From assembly GCA_019188255.1 (NCBI GenBank), contig JAETXT010000007.1, forward strand, positions 2,480,001-2,544,000: 64,000 bases of DNA, read 5' to 3'. The position numbers were made by a program, and so were the translations under genes. Below, piece after piece: positions 47,334-59,265 of the stretch (positions are counted from its first letter, which is position 1; the number at the start of each line of letters is the position of its first letter). The notes beneath the pieces were generated by a model. It was not told where the DNA came from. It did not search any database and worked only from the letters and a program-made list of their open reading frames with translations. This DNA is from Verticillium longisporum (Eukaryota > Ascomycota > Sordariomycetes > Glomerellales > Plectosphaerellaceae).

Positions 47334-50300
47334 TCAGTTTCCGACCTCGACATCGTCATCATACACCTCATCAGCAGACTGCTCGACAACCTGACTGCGG
47401 AACCAAGGTGTCTGTTTGGTGGCTGCAGAGGGCGACACATCAAGTCTGTCCTGCCACTCATCATACTCCTGCGAGTCGAGCAGCTTCCTGGTTTCCACTT
47501 CGTCAATGTACGGTCGAATTCTTCTCAGCGTGGATGAGATCGTCGGAGCAGCAGAGGCTTCTTTGGTGGCACTCGGCGGGCCTCTGGAAGCAGCTCGGGT
47601 GTCTAGGGCGTAGAGCTTGTAGTCGAGGTCGTCGAGGGGCATGCGGTCGCCGCCCTCGGGGATGAGCAGCTTGTGTCCGAGCCGGTGCTCCAGGACGTCA
47701 ACCTCCATCGTGTGCGCCGTGACAAAGTGGTAGACCCTCACCGGCCGAGTCTGGCCGAAGCGGATGGCGCGGCCCCGGGCCTGTCGCATGTACATGTAGT
47801 GGTTGCGTCTGTCGGTGTGCAGCGGCGCAGCAAACATGACGTGGTTGGCCTCGGTGAGGTTCGTGCCGGCGGACTCCTCGGACATGAGGCTCTGGACCAG
47901 AACCTTCTTTCTGCCGTCTTCATTGGGCTCTTTGAAGGATCGGATGGCCTCGGTATCGTGGTGCGTGCCGGTGGTCATGTACACATCGACGTTGTCGTCC
48001 TCCTCGAGCGCGTCGAAGAGCTGGGCCTTGAGCTTCTTGTTGCTGACGAACAGGAGAACCTTCTCATCGTCCTTGACGTCGGTGCGTATGACGTCCAGAA
48101 TCTTCATGACCTTGGCGCTCTTGCCCTCAAAATCAAGAGTTGAGGCTGCCGTGGCAGAAATGAGCTGCGTGCAGGGGACGAGGGCCGAGCGGGCCATCGC
48201 AGAGCACGAGTCGACAGGGCATAGAACCTCGCCCGTCGTGCTCTCGGCCTGACCATGCTGATGCTCATGTGCTGCGACGCATCCTGAGCACAGTAGGTGG
48301 CCACAGGTGATGAAGAGGCTGAGGTCCTTCATCTCAGTGTTGTCCTGCGAGCCGCAGACACTGCACGTTGGAGCATTTGGCTGATGACCGGCTTCCAGAG
48401 CCTGGGCGAACGCGAACAAGTCTTGCACAATGCCGAGCACACGGAGCCGGCGAGCCTGACGGATGTACTCCTCTATACCTGCCTGTACGCTTTGAAGAGC
48501 CATGGCCATACGGTTCGTGGCTTGGTCGTGACTGGTGCCGCGATCAGTCTCTTCCTCGTTCAACTTGGGGCGGTAGGGCCGGAATTTGTTGCCAAATTCA
48601 AAGTCTTTGGACTTTGCCGTGTCCTTCCAGTAGACATCGAGGAGTGTGGCCGAAGCCAGCCCGATGTTGGCAGCCACCTTCTCCGGCTCTGCTTCGTGAT
48701 ACTGGTCCAGCACGTTGGCGTTCAGCAGGTCACAGACCGACTCCTCGAGCTGCTGGCCTGTGGCTTCCATCTGACTTTCAGGGTTGTAGCTGGCTTTGAA
48801 GCAGACGAGCTTGGTCTCCACGTGTTTGAGCTCATCTTCATCCATAGCTTCGACGTCCTCCTCCGTCAGCTTCCACCAGTCGATAGCACCGTACACACCG
48901 TTACCACCCTTCCAGCTGGCCCACCCGCCAGGTTGCCAGATGCCAGCGCTCTGCGTCGCGCCGCGGCCCTCGTGATGCTATGTGCGAGGTGCGATGGCGC
49001 GATACAAGTCGTCTCTGATCTCGGCGTCTCCAAAGCTCCAAGGTCTATCAGCAGTGAACCTTTGGATAAAGTCGTCAAGGTGGTCTTGGTAGTACATGGC
49101 CTTGTCCTGCTTGGTCTTGTCTCTGCCCTTGGCGTTGGTCATTGTGAGAAGGCCGCTCCTCTGCACCTGATCGACGACATACATCAGCATGTCGAACTGG
49201 CTCTTGATCATGGCCTTGGAACGGGCCTGGAGCCGTTGGTAGATTGTTCGCATGCTGGTCAGCACGGTGATGCCAGAAACGGCGCCTGCCCTGACGTCCA
49301 TGCCGAGCTTCTTCATGTTTTCGCCGTAGGCCGACAGATTAGTCGACGACTGCACCAACAGCGACTGGATCGTGTTGTGCCACGACATACGCAGGTTCTC
49401 TCGTGCTTTTGAAGCCTTGTTGTTTCCGGTCTGTTGCAGCAGCCAGTCGATGATGGCGCGCATGTCTCCGGGCACCTCTTCAATGTCCCAACGCGCGTCG
49501 TACAGCACCTGCTGCAGCTGGGCGTATACAACGGAGCTGACAGGGTCGAGTCGGCAAACAACGACCTGCTCGGTAACCCCGATGTGCGAAATATCGGTCT
49601 CGCGTCGGGTCATCTTGTGCTCGATAAAGGTGCGGGCCTGTTCGTGGCGCTCGAGCGCAAACTGGGCCGACTTGGGGTCAGCGTACTGGCGCATCGCCTC
49701 GCCTCTGGTGGTCTTGTCGAGTCTTGGGCCTCGCGTGATGCTTGGGAAAGACCTTGGCACCGACGCCTCAGGTCGAGCGACGTGCATGTTGACGAGGTCG
49801 GCGATGGCGCACACCTGGCTCAGGTCTGCCATGGGCGGTGTGCCGGAAAGAATCCATTTGGAGGATGCCACACAGTTGGCCACGAAAGCCGCGGTACTTT
49901 TGTTCTCGTACGAGAACTCGTCGAGCACCACGCGGTCGAACGAGTACATCTGCAGGACTGTGGCATCCTTGAAGTCACTGACAACGTGAGAGGTAGCCAC
50001 CTTGCGCTTTCGTTCGTCCATGGCAGAGTCAGAGTCCGACTCAGCAGAGTGATCAGATTCAGCAGCGGCGGCGGCGGTCCGTCTTGGTTTCTTGCTCTTT
50101 TTCTTCGCCCGCTGTGTGCGGGCTGTCGCCTTTGACTTCTGGTCCTTGCGTCGAGACTCCACGATACAGGCGGCTCGAGCCTTCTCAAAGCTGGCCTTTC
50201 GTTCCTGAGTGCGAAGCGAGATGTGCTTCGCGAGAGCGCCGTTGTTTCTGTTGTTGTCAGCGTAGCACTGGCACGAGTCCTCCAGGTCGGTGACCGCCTC

Positions 50301-53300
50301 GCGATACCAAATGTTGAACTCTCTCGACGATGCGCCACTGGCATCGTGGAAATTGGCAGCCCCGGCCACTCTGGTGAGGGCTTGAACAAAGGCAGTTGAG
50401 TGAATGAAGGCGGTGCTCAGAATGACAATGTCCGCCATCTCGAGTATACCGCGATGAAAAGGCGTCTTCGCGTTGATGACGACGACGTTCCAGTTCTCGG
50501 AGCCAAGAAACCTTTCTATCTCATCGCGCCACTGGTCGACAATCTGGGGGGGACAGACAATTAAAGTGGCCTTCAGATGGCAGTGTCTCTCCTGCGTCCA
50601 TGCATACCGCTCAGTCACGGACCTCTCATTGCTCTGGTTACGCTGATGATCTATGAGGGCTAGGGTGGCGATGGTCTTGCCGAATCCAACGTCGTGAGCT
50701 AATACGCCTCCCCTGGCTCTGTTGACAACTTCAGCGTGGGAGCGGATGCGAATGCTTGACGACGGAACAAGGAACTCTTCCACCTCCCTCTCGACGAAGC
50801 AGCTGTTGCTGCTCTCCTTCTCGATCATCCACTGGACAGACTGGATCTGATCTGGACGCAGCTGAACGCCACAGGAGTCGAAAGAGGGCAGCTGAATAGC
50901 CGAGGCGTAGGTCGCGGAGGAAATGACATCTTGGGATAAGCAAGCTTCAAAGGGCTCGATCATCTTGAGGCTAGGGTCAACAAACTCCACATCAACAGCA
51001 AACCCAATGTGGCCATCCTGCATGACATCGCGGCGGATGCCCCTGATCAAGCCGTCTCGGGGAATATGCAGCCAAGCCCTGTGAGCTAGCGCAGTTGGGT
51101 TGAAGAGGATACGAATGATGAGCTCGGGTTCCTGAGCGATGTTGCCCCCTGCGCGACCGCTGTAGAGGTCGCCTGTATGCCGAGGCTGATCGGCCCTGAC
51201 AATTTGAACATCCAACTCCAAAGGAAGCGGTCGTTTACTGTAAGACTCGGCTAGCTGTTGAGCAGCCTCTGAATCGTCAAACAGCTTTTTGACTTTGAAC
51301 CCCTCCCAGAGCAGATGGACCTTGGGGTTGGGGAAATCGGCGTCAAGGGACTGGCAAACAGCTCCGGCCCGTTCGAGTATCCCGACTGTGAATTCTCGGG
51401 GCAAGTGATTAGCTTTGAGTGCGCCGAGAGCAAACGAGATGAGAGAGAGCGCATCCTTGTGGTGGTGATCGCTCACGCGCATCCACTTCTCGCCAGAGTC
51501 CGTCTCTTTGGCGCACTCCTTGAAGATCTCTCCATCTGTTTTCCACAGCTGCGGCAGCAATTGCACCGGGAATGGGAGGTCAGGGATATCAATCCGCAGT
51601 TGAAGCACCGGGATAGGCGCCTGCGCGACATCCGGGAAATTCAAGGCCCCGGGAATGATGACGTGTAAGTCTTCAGAAGTCTCGGCTGTTATTCTGTCTG
51701 GTGCAAGATGCACATCGGACATGCTGATGTTCATGAGGGTCCCATTGGTTTGGTGGACGCTACGCCAAAGGCCAGGAATCTCACACTGCACAGTTTGTGG
51801 AGTGCCGTCTTGTCGTAGCTTCTGCTCCTGCTCCTTCCAGCTGCTTGAAAACTTGCAAAGCACTTCTCGATGTGTTCCTGGTTCGAGCTTGCTCACAGAC
51901 TGTGACATGACCCAGCTGTCCTCCTCAGGCTCTGTGGTGTGTTCTGTGTCGAGAAACAGATAGCAGGGCGCCGAGGAAGGCTCGCTACCAGCTGTTCTTC
52001 TCGAATACAAGAGGTCAAAAGGCGTGCCGCAAGTTTGGGAAAACTCGTAAACGCCTTCGACTCCTACCATGAGCTCTGTAGCTGCCATGGGAATTATTGG
52101 GTATGACTTGATCGGCTGCCCATTGAACTCTGTGACGAAGCAACGGAAAGTAGAGTCAGATTGGGGCTCCAAAGAAAGCACCACGGGAACGGGCTGGAGG
52201 AAGAAAATCTCCCAACTCAGGCAGCTAGGAAAAACGTTGTCCGCCGACTTGTCGAGTATGGCTCGAGCGATGGGAGGAGCAGGTTGTTGGTTGAATGAGC
52301 CGGGCTCGAGCGGCTCTGGTAAGTAAAGATACCAAACAACCTGGTCTAAACCAATGGAGAGCTCGATCCGACCACAGCTTGAGACATAAGTTGCCACGAT
52401 AACCTGGCTATTGTCGAAGTGGTCGAGATAGTAGACAGCCCCGAGGCATTTGCGCAATTCACGAAGTCGAGTTGTGATGTTTCCATTTTCCTTCTCGGTA
52501 GTGTAAAGGCTCGAACATAAGCTCTTGACATCCTTGTCGTCCTGAGGTATGCCATGGCCTCCGGTCAAAGCAAGCCGGTTCGGTAGAATGCCTCTCAGGG
52601 CGTGGATGGTCTCATCCCAGGACCACAGGGGCCCGGTAAGAAGCGTTTCGAAAGCGTGAGCAGGATTGCCCGCACAGGTGACACATCGCACCTGATTGCA
52701 AAGTGTACAGATCATGAGACCAGTCGCCGGATTATGCTTGCGATATCCTGCACAGGGACAATACCTCCGTCCTTTCTGATGTATCATTATGAGGTGGGCA
52801 ACAGCCGCCTGGTCTTTCTGCGCAGTTGAATAGCTGGGGCAATGTTGGAGCAAGGCAAATGCTCCGTCGGCTGCTCCGTTGCGATCGGATTGGCGAATGG
52901 CAAACAGGTGCTTCAAGTGCTGAGTTCTGGTACTTGCACCGTTGTCCAGAAGAGGCAGGCCGTCGTGGAAACCACTGGATCGAGTCACCTGGCGTTCAGC
53001 TATCAGGATGCAGAGGGTGGCAGCGCCCACGACTGTGGTCGTCATGGCATTTCCGGCCATATCATGGAGGTCGGCCTGGGTTTCGACAGAGGTGCGGATA
53101 CGATCAATAGGTAGACCTTGGAGCGAGAGTGCCTCAACACCCAATATCGGCCGTCCCTGATCTGTGGCGAAAAGGTCACCGTCGGGCAAGACGCACCCGA
53201 CAATACCAATTTGTGTTTTGAGTCGCTCAACACCTTCACCAAGGTCAAGATACTTTGCCTTGTAGTTGAGATCTCTGCCTCCCTTTTTGCGCTCTGACAG

Positions 53301-54569
53301 CCACGTAATGTCGAGGAGATCTTGGACACGGCTGGATGTGCCTCTGATGTACGCCTGCCAAGACGTATCTCTGGGTAAGAGATTACCCCGGCCGTCCCGT
53401 TGAGTGAAAGGTCGGTCAGGTCCAAGTCCTTGCTGTCTTCGAACCTTGGCGTGATCGTAAGCGCACATTCTGGCTTCGACATCCCTGGTCATGTTTTCAG
53501 CGATCTTTCGCTCCTCAATTGCTCGTGCCTCGAGGATTCGCTGGTCCATCGATGACAGAAGGAATTTATGGACTTCAGGATACTGATTCGGAAACCAATT
53601 GGAGGACTCCATCATGCTCGACCACAGTCGCGCCATGCGCGTAGACAATTCCGTGCCATAGTGCCACTGATCAACAGCAACCAGGTAGCCTCGGGTTCTG
53701 GTTTGTGGGACGAGGAAATTCTTGCTGTCCACTTTCATCGATAGAGCCACGTAACCTACTAAGGGAAGCCAGAAGTGGGTGAAGGCGCGCCAAGGTGCAT
53801 GAGAAACATTCTCTAGGATGATGAGTTTAGGTCGTTGGTCGTATATGAACTGCAGGATTGAGCCGAATGTCTTGACAGACTCGCCTTCCGTATGGAAGGA
53901 ATCGCGGACATCCTGCAGTGCCATGCGGACATCATGCGACTGACTTTGAGGTGTTACTGTACCAAAATCAAGGCCGTTTTTGGTGTTCTTGGCTTCTTCG
54001 TATAGTCTGCTGAGGACTGAGTGCTTGGCCAAGATGTCTCGTTTGTTGTTGAGCTTCGAAAAGTCCACACACGATGAGCCTGCCACGAGCAGGTCCGGTG
54101 CTGCCGGGATAGGAGCCAAAGAGCCATGAGCAGTAATTCTAATCGGAAAATTACTCAGTGACACGGCTTGTGAGCGGAGGGGGGGGGGCTTGGTAGCTTA
54201 CGCGTCTTTTCTGCTCGGGTCAGACACCTGGATGACGTCGCGGTAGATCTCGCCGGACGGCTTCGAGTTTCTCTCGATGAAAGCTTGCTTGTACGCTTCG
54301 ATCTCGACACTGAACTGATGATCAAAGTCGAAGAGGTGGTTGTAGCCCATGGCCAGGGCCGCGTCTTGAAGCTCGCGGAGGGCCAGGATGGGAGCGTCGG
54401 TCCCAGAGCACATCGTGCCTACCGTGAACCGAACGCCGCCATCCTGGGAGACGTCGTCCAGCCCAAGTTCCAAGGCTCTTTTGAAGATCAAAGCCAGAGA
54501 GTCCCGAGGACGATCAACTCTAGCCCCGGTGTCCCCTAAAACGTCGAATTGCTGGGGTTTCTGAGCCAT
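47334..54569 (-). CDS. DNMT5-type DNA cytosine methyltransferase with RING and SNF2 ATPase, in-frame TAG
   Basis: Exon 1 is 54202-54569, a 63-nt intron follows, then one frame runs to 47334: about 2,390 codons with a TAG at 48978-48980 (codon about 1843). MTase motifs: GTMCSGTDAP (I, about residue 50), GSSCVDFSKLN with the catalytic Cys (IV, about 147), LENVSHAPW (VI), PQTRTRGY (VIII) and HDMAGNAMTTT (X, about 488). A cysteine cluster follows (CPCAG, CTLCNQVRCVTCAGNPAH). The SNF2 N-lobe has GGVLAHDVGFGKT, DEFS in place of DEAH, and WILSGTPP. After the stop come a RING finger (CSVCG, CGHLLCSGC, CPVDSC, from about 2048) and a helicase C-lobe ending QARGRAIRFGQTRP. In Cryptococcus, DNMT5 is an ATP-dependent CpG maintenance methyltransferase. 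No N-terminal chromodomain is visible. With the TAG real, the ATPase would be cut in two. Confidence 0.88.
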
Positions 54570-56590
54570 AGTGATGGTGGTTGCGATGGTGGTGATGGTG
54601 GTTCCAGGGGAAAGAGTGAGAGCAAAGGGTAAGCAACGTCACGAGAGTAAATGGCAATCAAGAAAGGGCTTCAAGCGATCTGTGCACTCTTTGTCGTTGT
54701 TTATCGGCTTCAACGAGTGCCGTGAATCCTGATACTAAGGTTCTCCTGTGATGCCGGGACAACGGCCCCACTTTCGGTCACGGCCCCGGCCCGGCCCCGG
54801 CTCGGCCCAGGTTCCCTGCTGCCTGGCATGGAGCAGCAGCAGTTGCCTTGACACCCGCGGTGTACTGTTGAAATAGAAGATGTGGTGCCCAGCCGTAGCT
54901 CATGGTTTTCTGGAGTCGACTCTATCCTTGGGTGAGTCTTTAGATGTTTATACTGTGTGTTATGATATCTGTTAGCCTTGGCGTCTGTTGTTCCACTGCA
55001 TCGTGACGGGCTATGCTTCGAAACACCCGCAGTATTGGTATCGTGCCGTAGCTATTACTGGGACATCCTATTCATCTCAGACCTTATCTTGATTGTCTTT
55101 GAGCCTTTCACGCTTTTCTATCACTCACTTGCGATGTCCTGTTCAACAAACATTGTGTCCATGACCCCCAGTGGACATAAGTTCTAGTGCCGTTGGAGAC
55201 TACAAAGGCACTCATACTATCTTGTCTGGGTCCTACTTGGCGTTATATATGGTAATTCATGCTCAGATCTCCGCCAATATCCGGAGCTGCGCAAAATGCT
55301 TGACCTCGAATCAAGGGCTCTGAGGGTTACACATGCTCCAGGCTGGATGAACGTATCAGTTACACACCCCGAGTGTAAATCACTGAACTTCCTCCGAAAC
55401 GTATCGCCCCGACCACATCTTTCGTGCCAATCTGGCGCGTTGCGTTGCCGAGCACGTTGGAGTGCCCCGGCCCATTCCATCTGTATCACTCACCAAGCCC
55501 TCGAACCATGATTCGAAGCTTAGTGTTCTGTACATGTATACCGTGTCGATTAGGTTGGTGGCTATCAGCACGAGGATCGGTGTTTCAATAGGGAGCGTTG
55601 TCTCAGTAATCCCCTTCAGCAGACAAGACAGCTCATTTCAGGACTTAAGAGGGGTCAATGCAAGCTGGCAGAGCATTATACTGGGGCCGTCAAGTAGTCT
55701 TCCTGCGATGTGAAACAGGGAGCAAAAGGCTTAGCATAGATGATCAGACCGTTGTCTAAAAAAATCAGATCTTCTGGTTTGTCTCACGCTGGCAGCGTTG
55801 CTGGTCAGAATCCTCTTCAGATGCTCTGTGCTGGGGCTATCGAGCCGGAATGAGAATTCGGAGAAAATCAAACGAGACTCGCCGTCAAACAAGATAGTCA
55901 AGTCATTCGACCACCGGGTGAGCTTTGCCTCTGCCGTGCGAGGGTGTCGTGTGTATTTGATGTCACGGCAACGAGACAACGAGAGCGTGTCACTGAAGAC
56001 ACCGACCGAATCTGCACTTCCACACACCACCTCGCACGTGGGCAGCAACAGCAAAGCAGCAGGGCATGCCTTACAGACTTCCAATCTCCGACTACAATGA
56101 CTAGATCCAGCTGATAGTGGTGAAGAAGCGGAAGGGCGTGTCTGACATGTCGGGCGGTGGAGACGCGGGTGGGTTCCCATCACAAGGCAGACTGACAGGA
56201 TGCGGTATTGGGGAGCAAATAATCACGTGATTACGCGTCGCCTCACGGATCTCGCCCGGTTTGAGCTAATTATAACCACAAGATGCAGGTTGCCATTTAT
56301 GCTCGGTGATTTTAGAGACGCCTCTTTTCAGTGTTGCGACGTCGAATTCGACTAGCAAGATTGGTCGATATCCACTCCAGAGTCATCTGAATCGTGGCTG
56401 TGTGCCTCTGCTTGGTAATGTTGGTAATGCAGACCAGGGCTCACAGATCTAGAACAGAGGTCTGAGACTGCTTGAGTTGTATTAAGAGAGAGTCCACGAC
56501 TGCTCGGTATCACCGTCTTACAGCTCTTTGATCTACCAAGAAGGCAAGCACAACTTCACCACCGAATCTCCCCACCCCCCAAACACTAAA
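54570..56590. other. 2 kb divergent interval, no gene
   Basis: Between the DNMT5-type gene (-) and the 2H phosphoesterase (+). A GGTGGT/GATGGT repeat lies just upstream of the methyltransferase start (about 54573-54605) and a GGCCCCGGCCCGGCCCCGG run at about 54782-54803. Other short frames show no family resemblance. Confidence 0.5.
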
Positions 56591-57712
56591 ATGGGCGCTC
56601 AATTGGAGTCAACCGACGCGAAGAACAAACTCGAGGACCTCTCGGGCATCACCATCTTGCCAGGCCAGAACCCTTATGAGGCCCTCATCAAGGCTTGTGA
56701 GGATGATCATGTAGATATATTCCCATCCCCTCTTCGCGGCGCCCGTGGATGCTGCGAGACAAGAACTCTGATCCGCTTCTCGCACGCAGGCCGAAATCCA
56801 ATCTCTTTACTCGGCCCACAGAACCAAGAGAAACCAACAGCAGAAGGAAAAGTTCCTTTCCAGCGAATACAAGGAGCTGGTCATTGACCCTTTCCTGCTG
56901 AGGCTGGAACGTCCCGAGATCGAATCAGGCTTCCAAGACCCTCGGAACTGCCTCGTTTTCTGGTCTCGTCCGCCAGACAACATTATTCGGTTGTCGGTCC
57001 AGATCCAGAACCTGCTGAAGAAGGTCGCTCCGAGTGAGTCACCTCGCCAAGCACCTCACTCTCCGTCATGCGTCAGGCAGCCGACATGGAAGTGCTGATA
57101 AAGAGACTAGACATCTGGCTCATGCCGCAACACCGCATGCACATGACGGTCCTGGAGCTCGCTCACTCCAAGACTCCCGAGCAGATTGCGTCCCTCGTCA
57201 CGACGGTGCGTTCCGCCATCCCTTTCATGACATCCTTCACCTGCCTCCACCGTGCTCGCCTCGTGAAACCCATGATCTCATATGATCTCTCTGCCTTTGC
57301 CGTCTCTTTCCTCCCAGCCTCCGGCGAAAAGCGCCGCGCACAGATCGCCGCCCCGGCGGACCAGCGTGTTGTCGAGGGCGATCAGTACACCTACCACCAC
57401 CTCCGCCGCGACGTCTTCAACCTGGCGCAGTCGACAGGCGTCGAGGTCGAGTCCCGCTATCAGGTACCGAGCGCGCACATCACTCTGGGTCGATATCTCG
57501 GCGAAGAGGACCATCACACGCCAGAGCTGCGAAAGCGGTGGGTCGAGGCCATTGACGAGATCAACCAGTGGCTCGAGAATGAGGTCTGGGATGTCGAGAG
57601 CGGCGAGTGGTCGGGCGAGTGGTCGGTTGGTGAGGAGCGAGGTCTCGATGCTCGCTGTGGCAGGCTGTGGTATGGTGGTGGGAGAACCATCAACCTTGGC
57701 GAGGGCTTCTGA
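56591..57712 (+). CDS. 2H phosphoesterase superfamily protein (cyclic phosphodiesterase / 2'-5' RNA ligase-like)
   Basis: Exons 56591-56710, 56790-57033 and 57081-57712 give 331 residues in phase. The two signature HxT motifs of the 2H fold are visible: HMTVLEL in the middle and HITLGRY in the C-terminal half, in the usual two-lobe arrangement. The N-terminal third (MGAQLESTDAKNKLEDLSG to KEKFLSSEYKELVIDPFLLRLE) is a fungal extension. Relatives hydrolyse 2',3'-cyclic phosphates or ADP-ribose cyclic phosphates, or join RNA, but many fungal members are untested, so the exact reaction is open. The acceptor of intron 2 was set at GGCAG|CC because only that keeps DIWLMPQHRMHM in frame. Confidence 0.8.
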
Positions 57713-58325
57713 AGGGACTGTTCAAAGACAACGCCTATATTCATCGGAAACTGCATTAGACAATTGGATAGAAAATTGGATAGACAATTGGATAGACAAA
57801 TTACAGGGCTGCTCCATATGCTACCTGCGTGAGTGAGGGCCTCGCAACACGACTGCTGGAAGTATTGTGAGGGCTACATCTCCCAGGGTTTGATCATGGT
57901 ATCTCATCAAGCGCTGACGTGCCTCGTGCTCCACCAGCAGGGGGTAAAGAAAAGGTCATGAAACAGAATGCGTCATATTTTTGACTTGGCAACTCTGGCC
58001 GAGGAGGCACTCACTATGTTCGAGACAATGGATGATCCGTGGGTGAACCAGGTACAGCAAATGGCAATTGTGCAGCCTTCAGATTCCCGTGAAGCACACC
58101 CACTGCACAGAATCACCCATATTGAACAGATATCTTAAATCCATGTAGTCGTCATCGTCATTTGTTCGGAATTGCAAGGGCTTTTATTTAAACCCTATGG
58201 GAGTGATGCATGGTTCTCTCCTCGACCGGGTAACCCTCTTCGCCAAAGCTCCAGCCCGAATGATCCGTTTGCCGTGCCGTGTAGGAAAGCAGCCATGAAA
58301 TCGGTTGACCACAACCACAATGCAT
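57713..58325. other. Convergent 3' interval, no gene
   Basis: Between the 2H phosphoesterase (+) and ribosomal protein eL42 (-). Apart from the 12-bp repeat nothing is recognised; the sequence next to the eL42 stop is likely its 3' UTR. Confidence 0.5.
57761..57796. repeat. 12-bp tandem repeat, three copies
   Basis: CAATTGGATAGA repeated three times, the middle copy with A for the first C, about 50 bp after the stop of the 2H phosphoesterase gene. It is probably in its 3' UTR. Confidence 0.8.
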
Positions 58326-59149
58326 TTAGAACACCAGAGCCGCACCCTTCGTCTTCTTGTCGCCACTGTAAATCCAAGCATGTTAGCCATGTTCGCGCAT
58401 CGATGTCTCGTGCTTCGTGGAAACGGAGCGGAAAGGGAAGGAGGTGGCCGTACCCAAGCTCGAAGTGCTTGCAGCGCTTCAGCGCCAGCTGCAGCTTGGT
58501 CTTGCACTTAACACATTCCAACCGCAGGACGACCTTCTTCGTCGTCTTGGCCTTCTTGTGGAAGACGGGCTTGCTGCACAGTTTGTCAGTCTTTCGCTCA
58601 GACGTGTGCGGGTGGGTGTGACCGTGGCCTCGTGCCAACCGGAGACCGGGCTCGATCATGGAAAAGGAGGGGTTGAACGTACGTCTGACCACCGTAACCA
58701 GACTGCTTGCGGTCGTAACGACGCTTACCCTGCGCGAAGAGCGAGGCCTATAGTTTCCATCTTAGCATATTTGTGTCCAACCTGCCAACACGGTCCGAGT
58801 CGAGTCCGGTTTCGTCCGCTGGGTATCGGGTGTATCGCACCTTGCCGGCCTTGTACTGGGTGACCTTGTGCTGGGTGTGCTTCTTGCAGTCCTTCCCCTT
58901 GCAGTAGGTCATGCGCGTCTTGGGAATGTTCACTGGAGGTCGAGAAGGTCAGCTTGCCAGTTCTTCCCAGCTTTGCATGGTGTGTTTGGCCCTCAGATCG
59001 TCGCCGCTCCCCGCGCCCCTTCCCCCAATGTCATGGCCGTCATCTTTCCACACCATTGATTCGGGCTCTTCGGGTCTCGGGCAAGTCGTCGGCTGAGCGC
59101 GGTTCGCGATTGAGGGCTTCTTCGAGGGACTGTGGGCGTACGTACCCAT
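58326..59149 (-). CDS. RPL44: 60S ribosomal protein eL42 (L44/L36a family)
   Basis: Structural protein of the large subunit near the tRNA exit site. Five exons: 59146-59149, 58841-58932, 58683-58747, 58454-58573 and 58326-58365, totalling 321 nt and 106 residues, the family's exact length. Exon 1 is only ATGG, a layout common for ribosomal protein genes in fungi. The protein reads [16 protein letters not shown], then [70 protein letters not shown] and ends KGAALVF. The zinc-type cysteines (CKGKDC and CVKC) are kept. Residue 56 is Pro, the form linked to cycloheximide sensitivity. A telobox lies about 110 bp upstream of the ATG. Confidence 0.96.
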
Positions 59150-59258
59150 CTTGACGGCTGTTGGGTGTCGATTGCCGGAATTGTCGTGATGATGAAGTGG
59201 TTAGGCGGGGATGGAAAACTCGAAGTTTTGGTCAAAATGGCTTGTGTGGGCGGGCGGC

Positions 59259-59265
59259 TAGGGTT
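59259..59265 (-). promoter_or_regulatory. Telobox (AACCCTA) upstream of the eL42 gene
   Basis: AACCCTA on the coding (minus) strand, 110-116 bp before the ATG, in the context CAACCCTAGCC. Telobox-type sites bound by Tbf1 are known in ribosomal protein promoters of several fungi. The position fits; binding is inferred. Confidence 0.5.

Noticed and set aside
48978..49059. Intron with GTTCAC donor and ACATAG acceptor removing the DNMT5 stop
   Set aside because: Donor is phase 2 and acceptor phase 0, so the join would shift the frame; the removed part also looks like coding sequence.
48297..49412. 371-residue plus-strand frame opposite the DNMT5-type gene
   Set aside because: Antisense of clear RING and SNF2 coding sequence; composition not protein-like.
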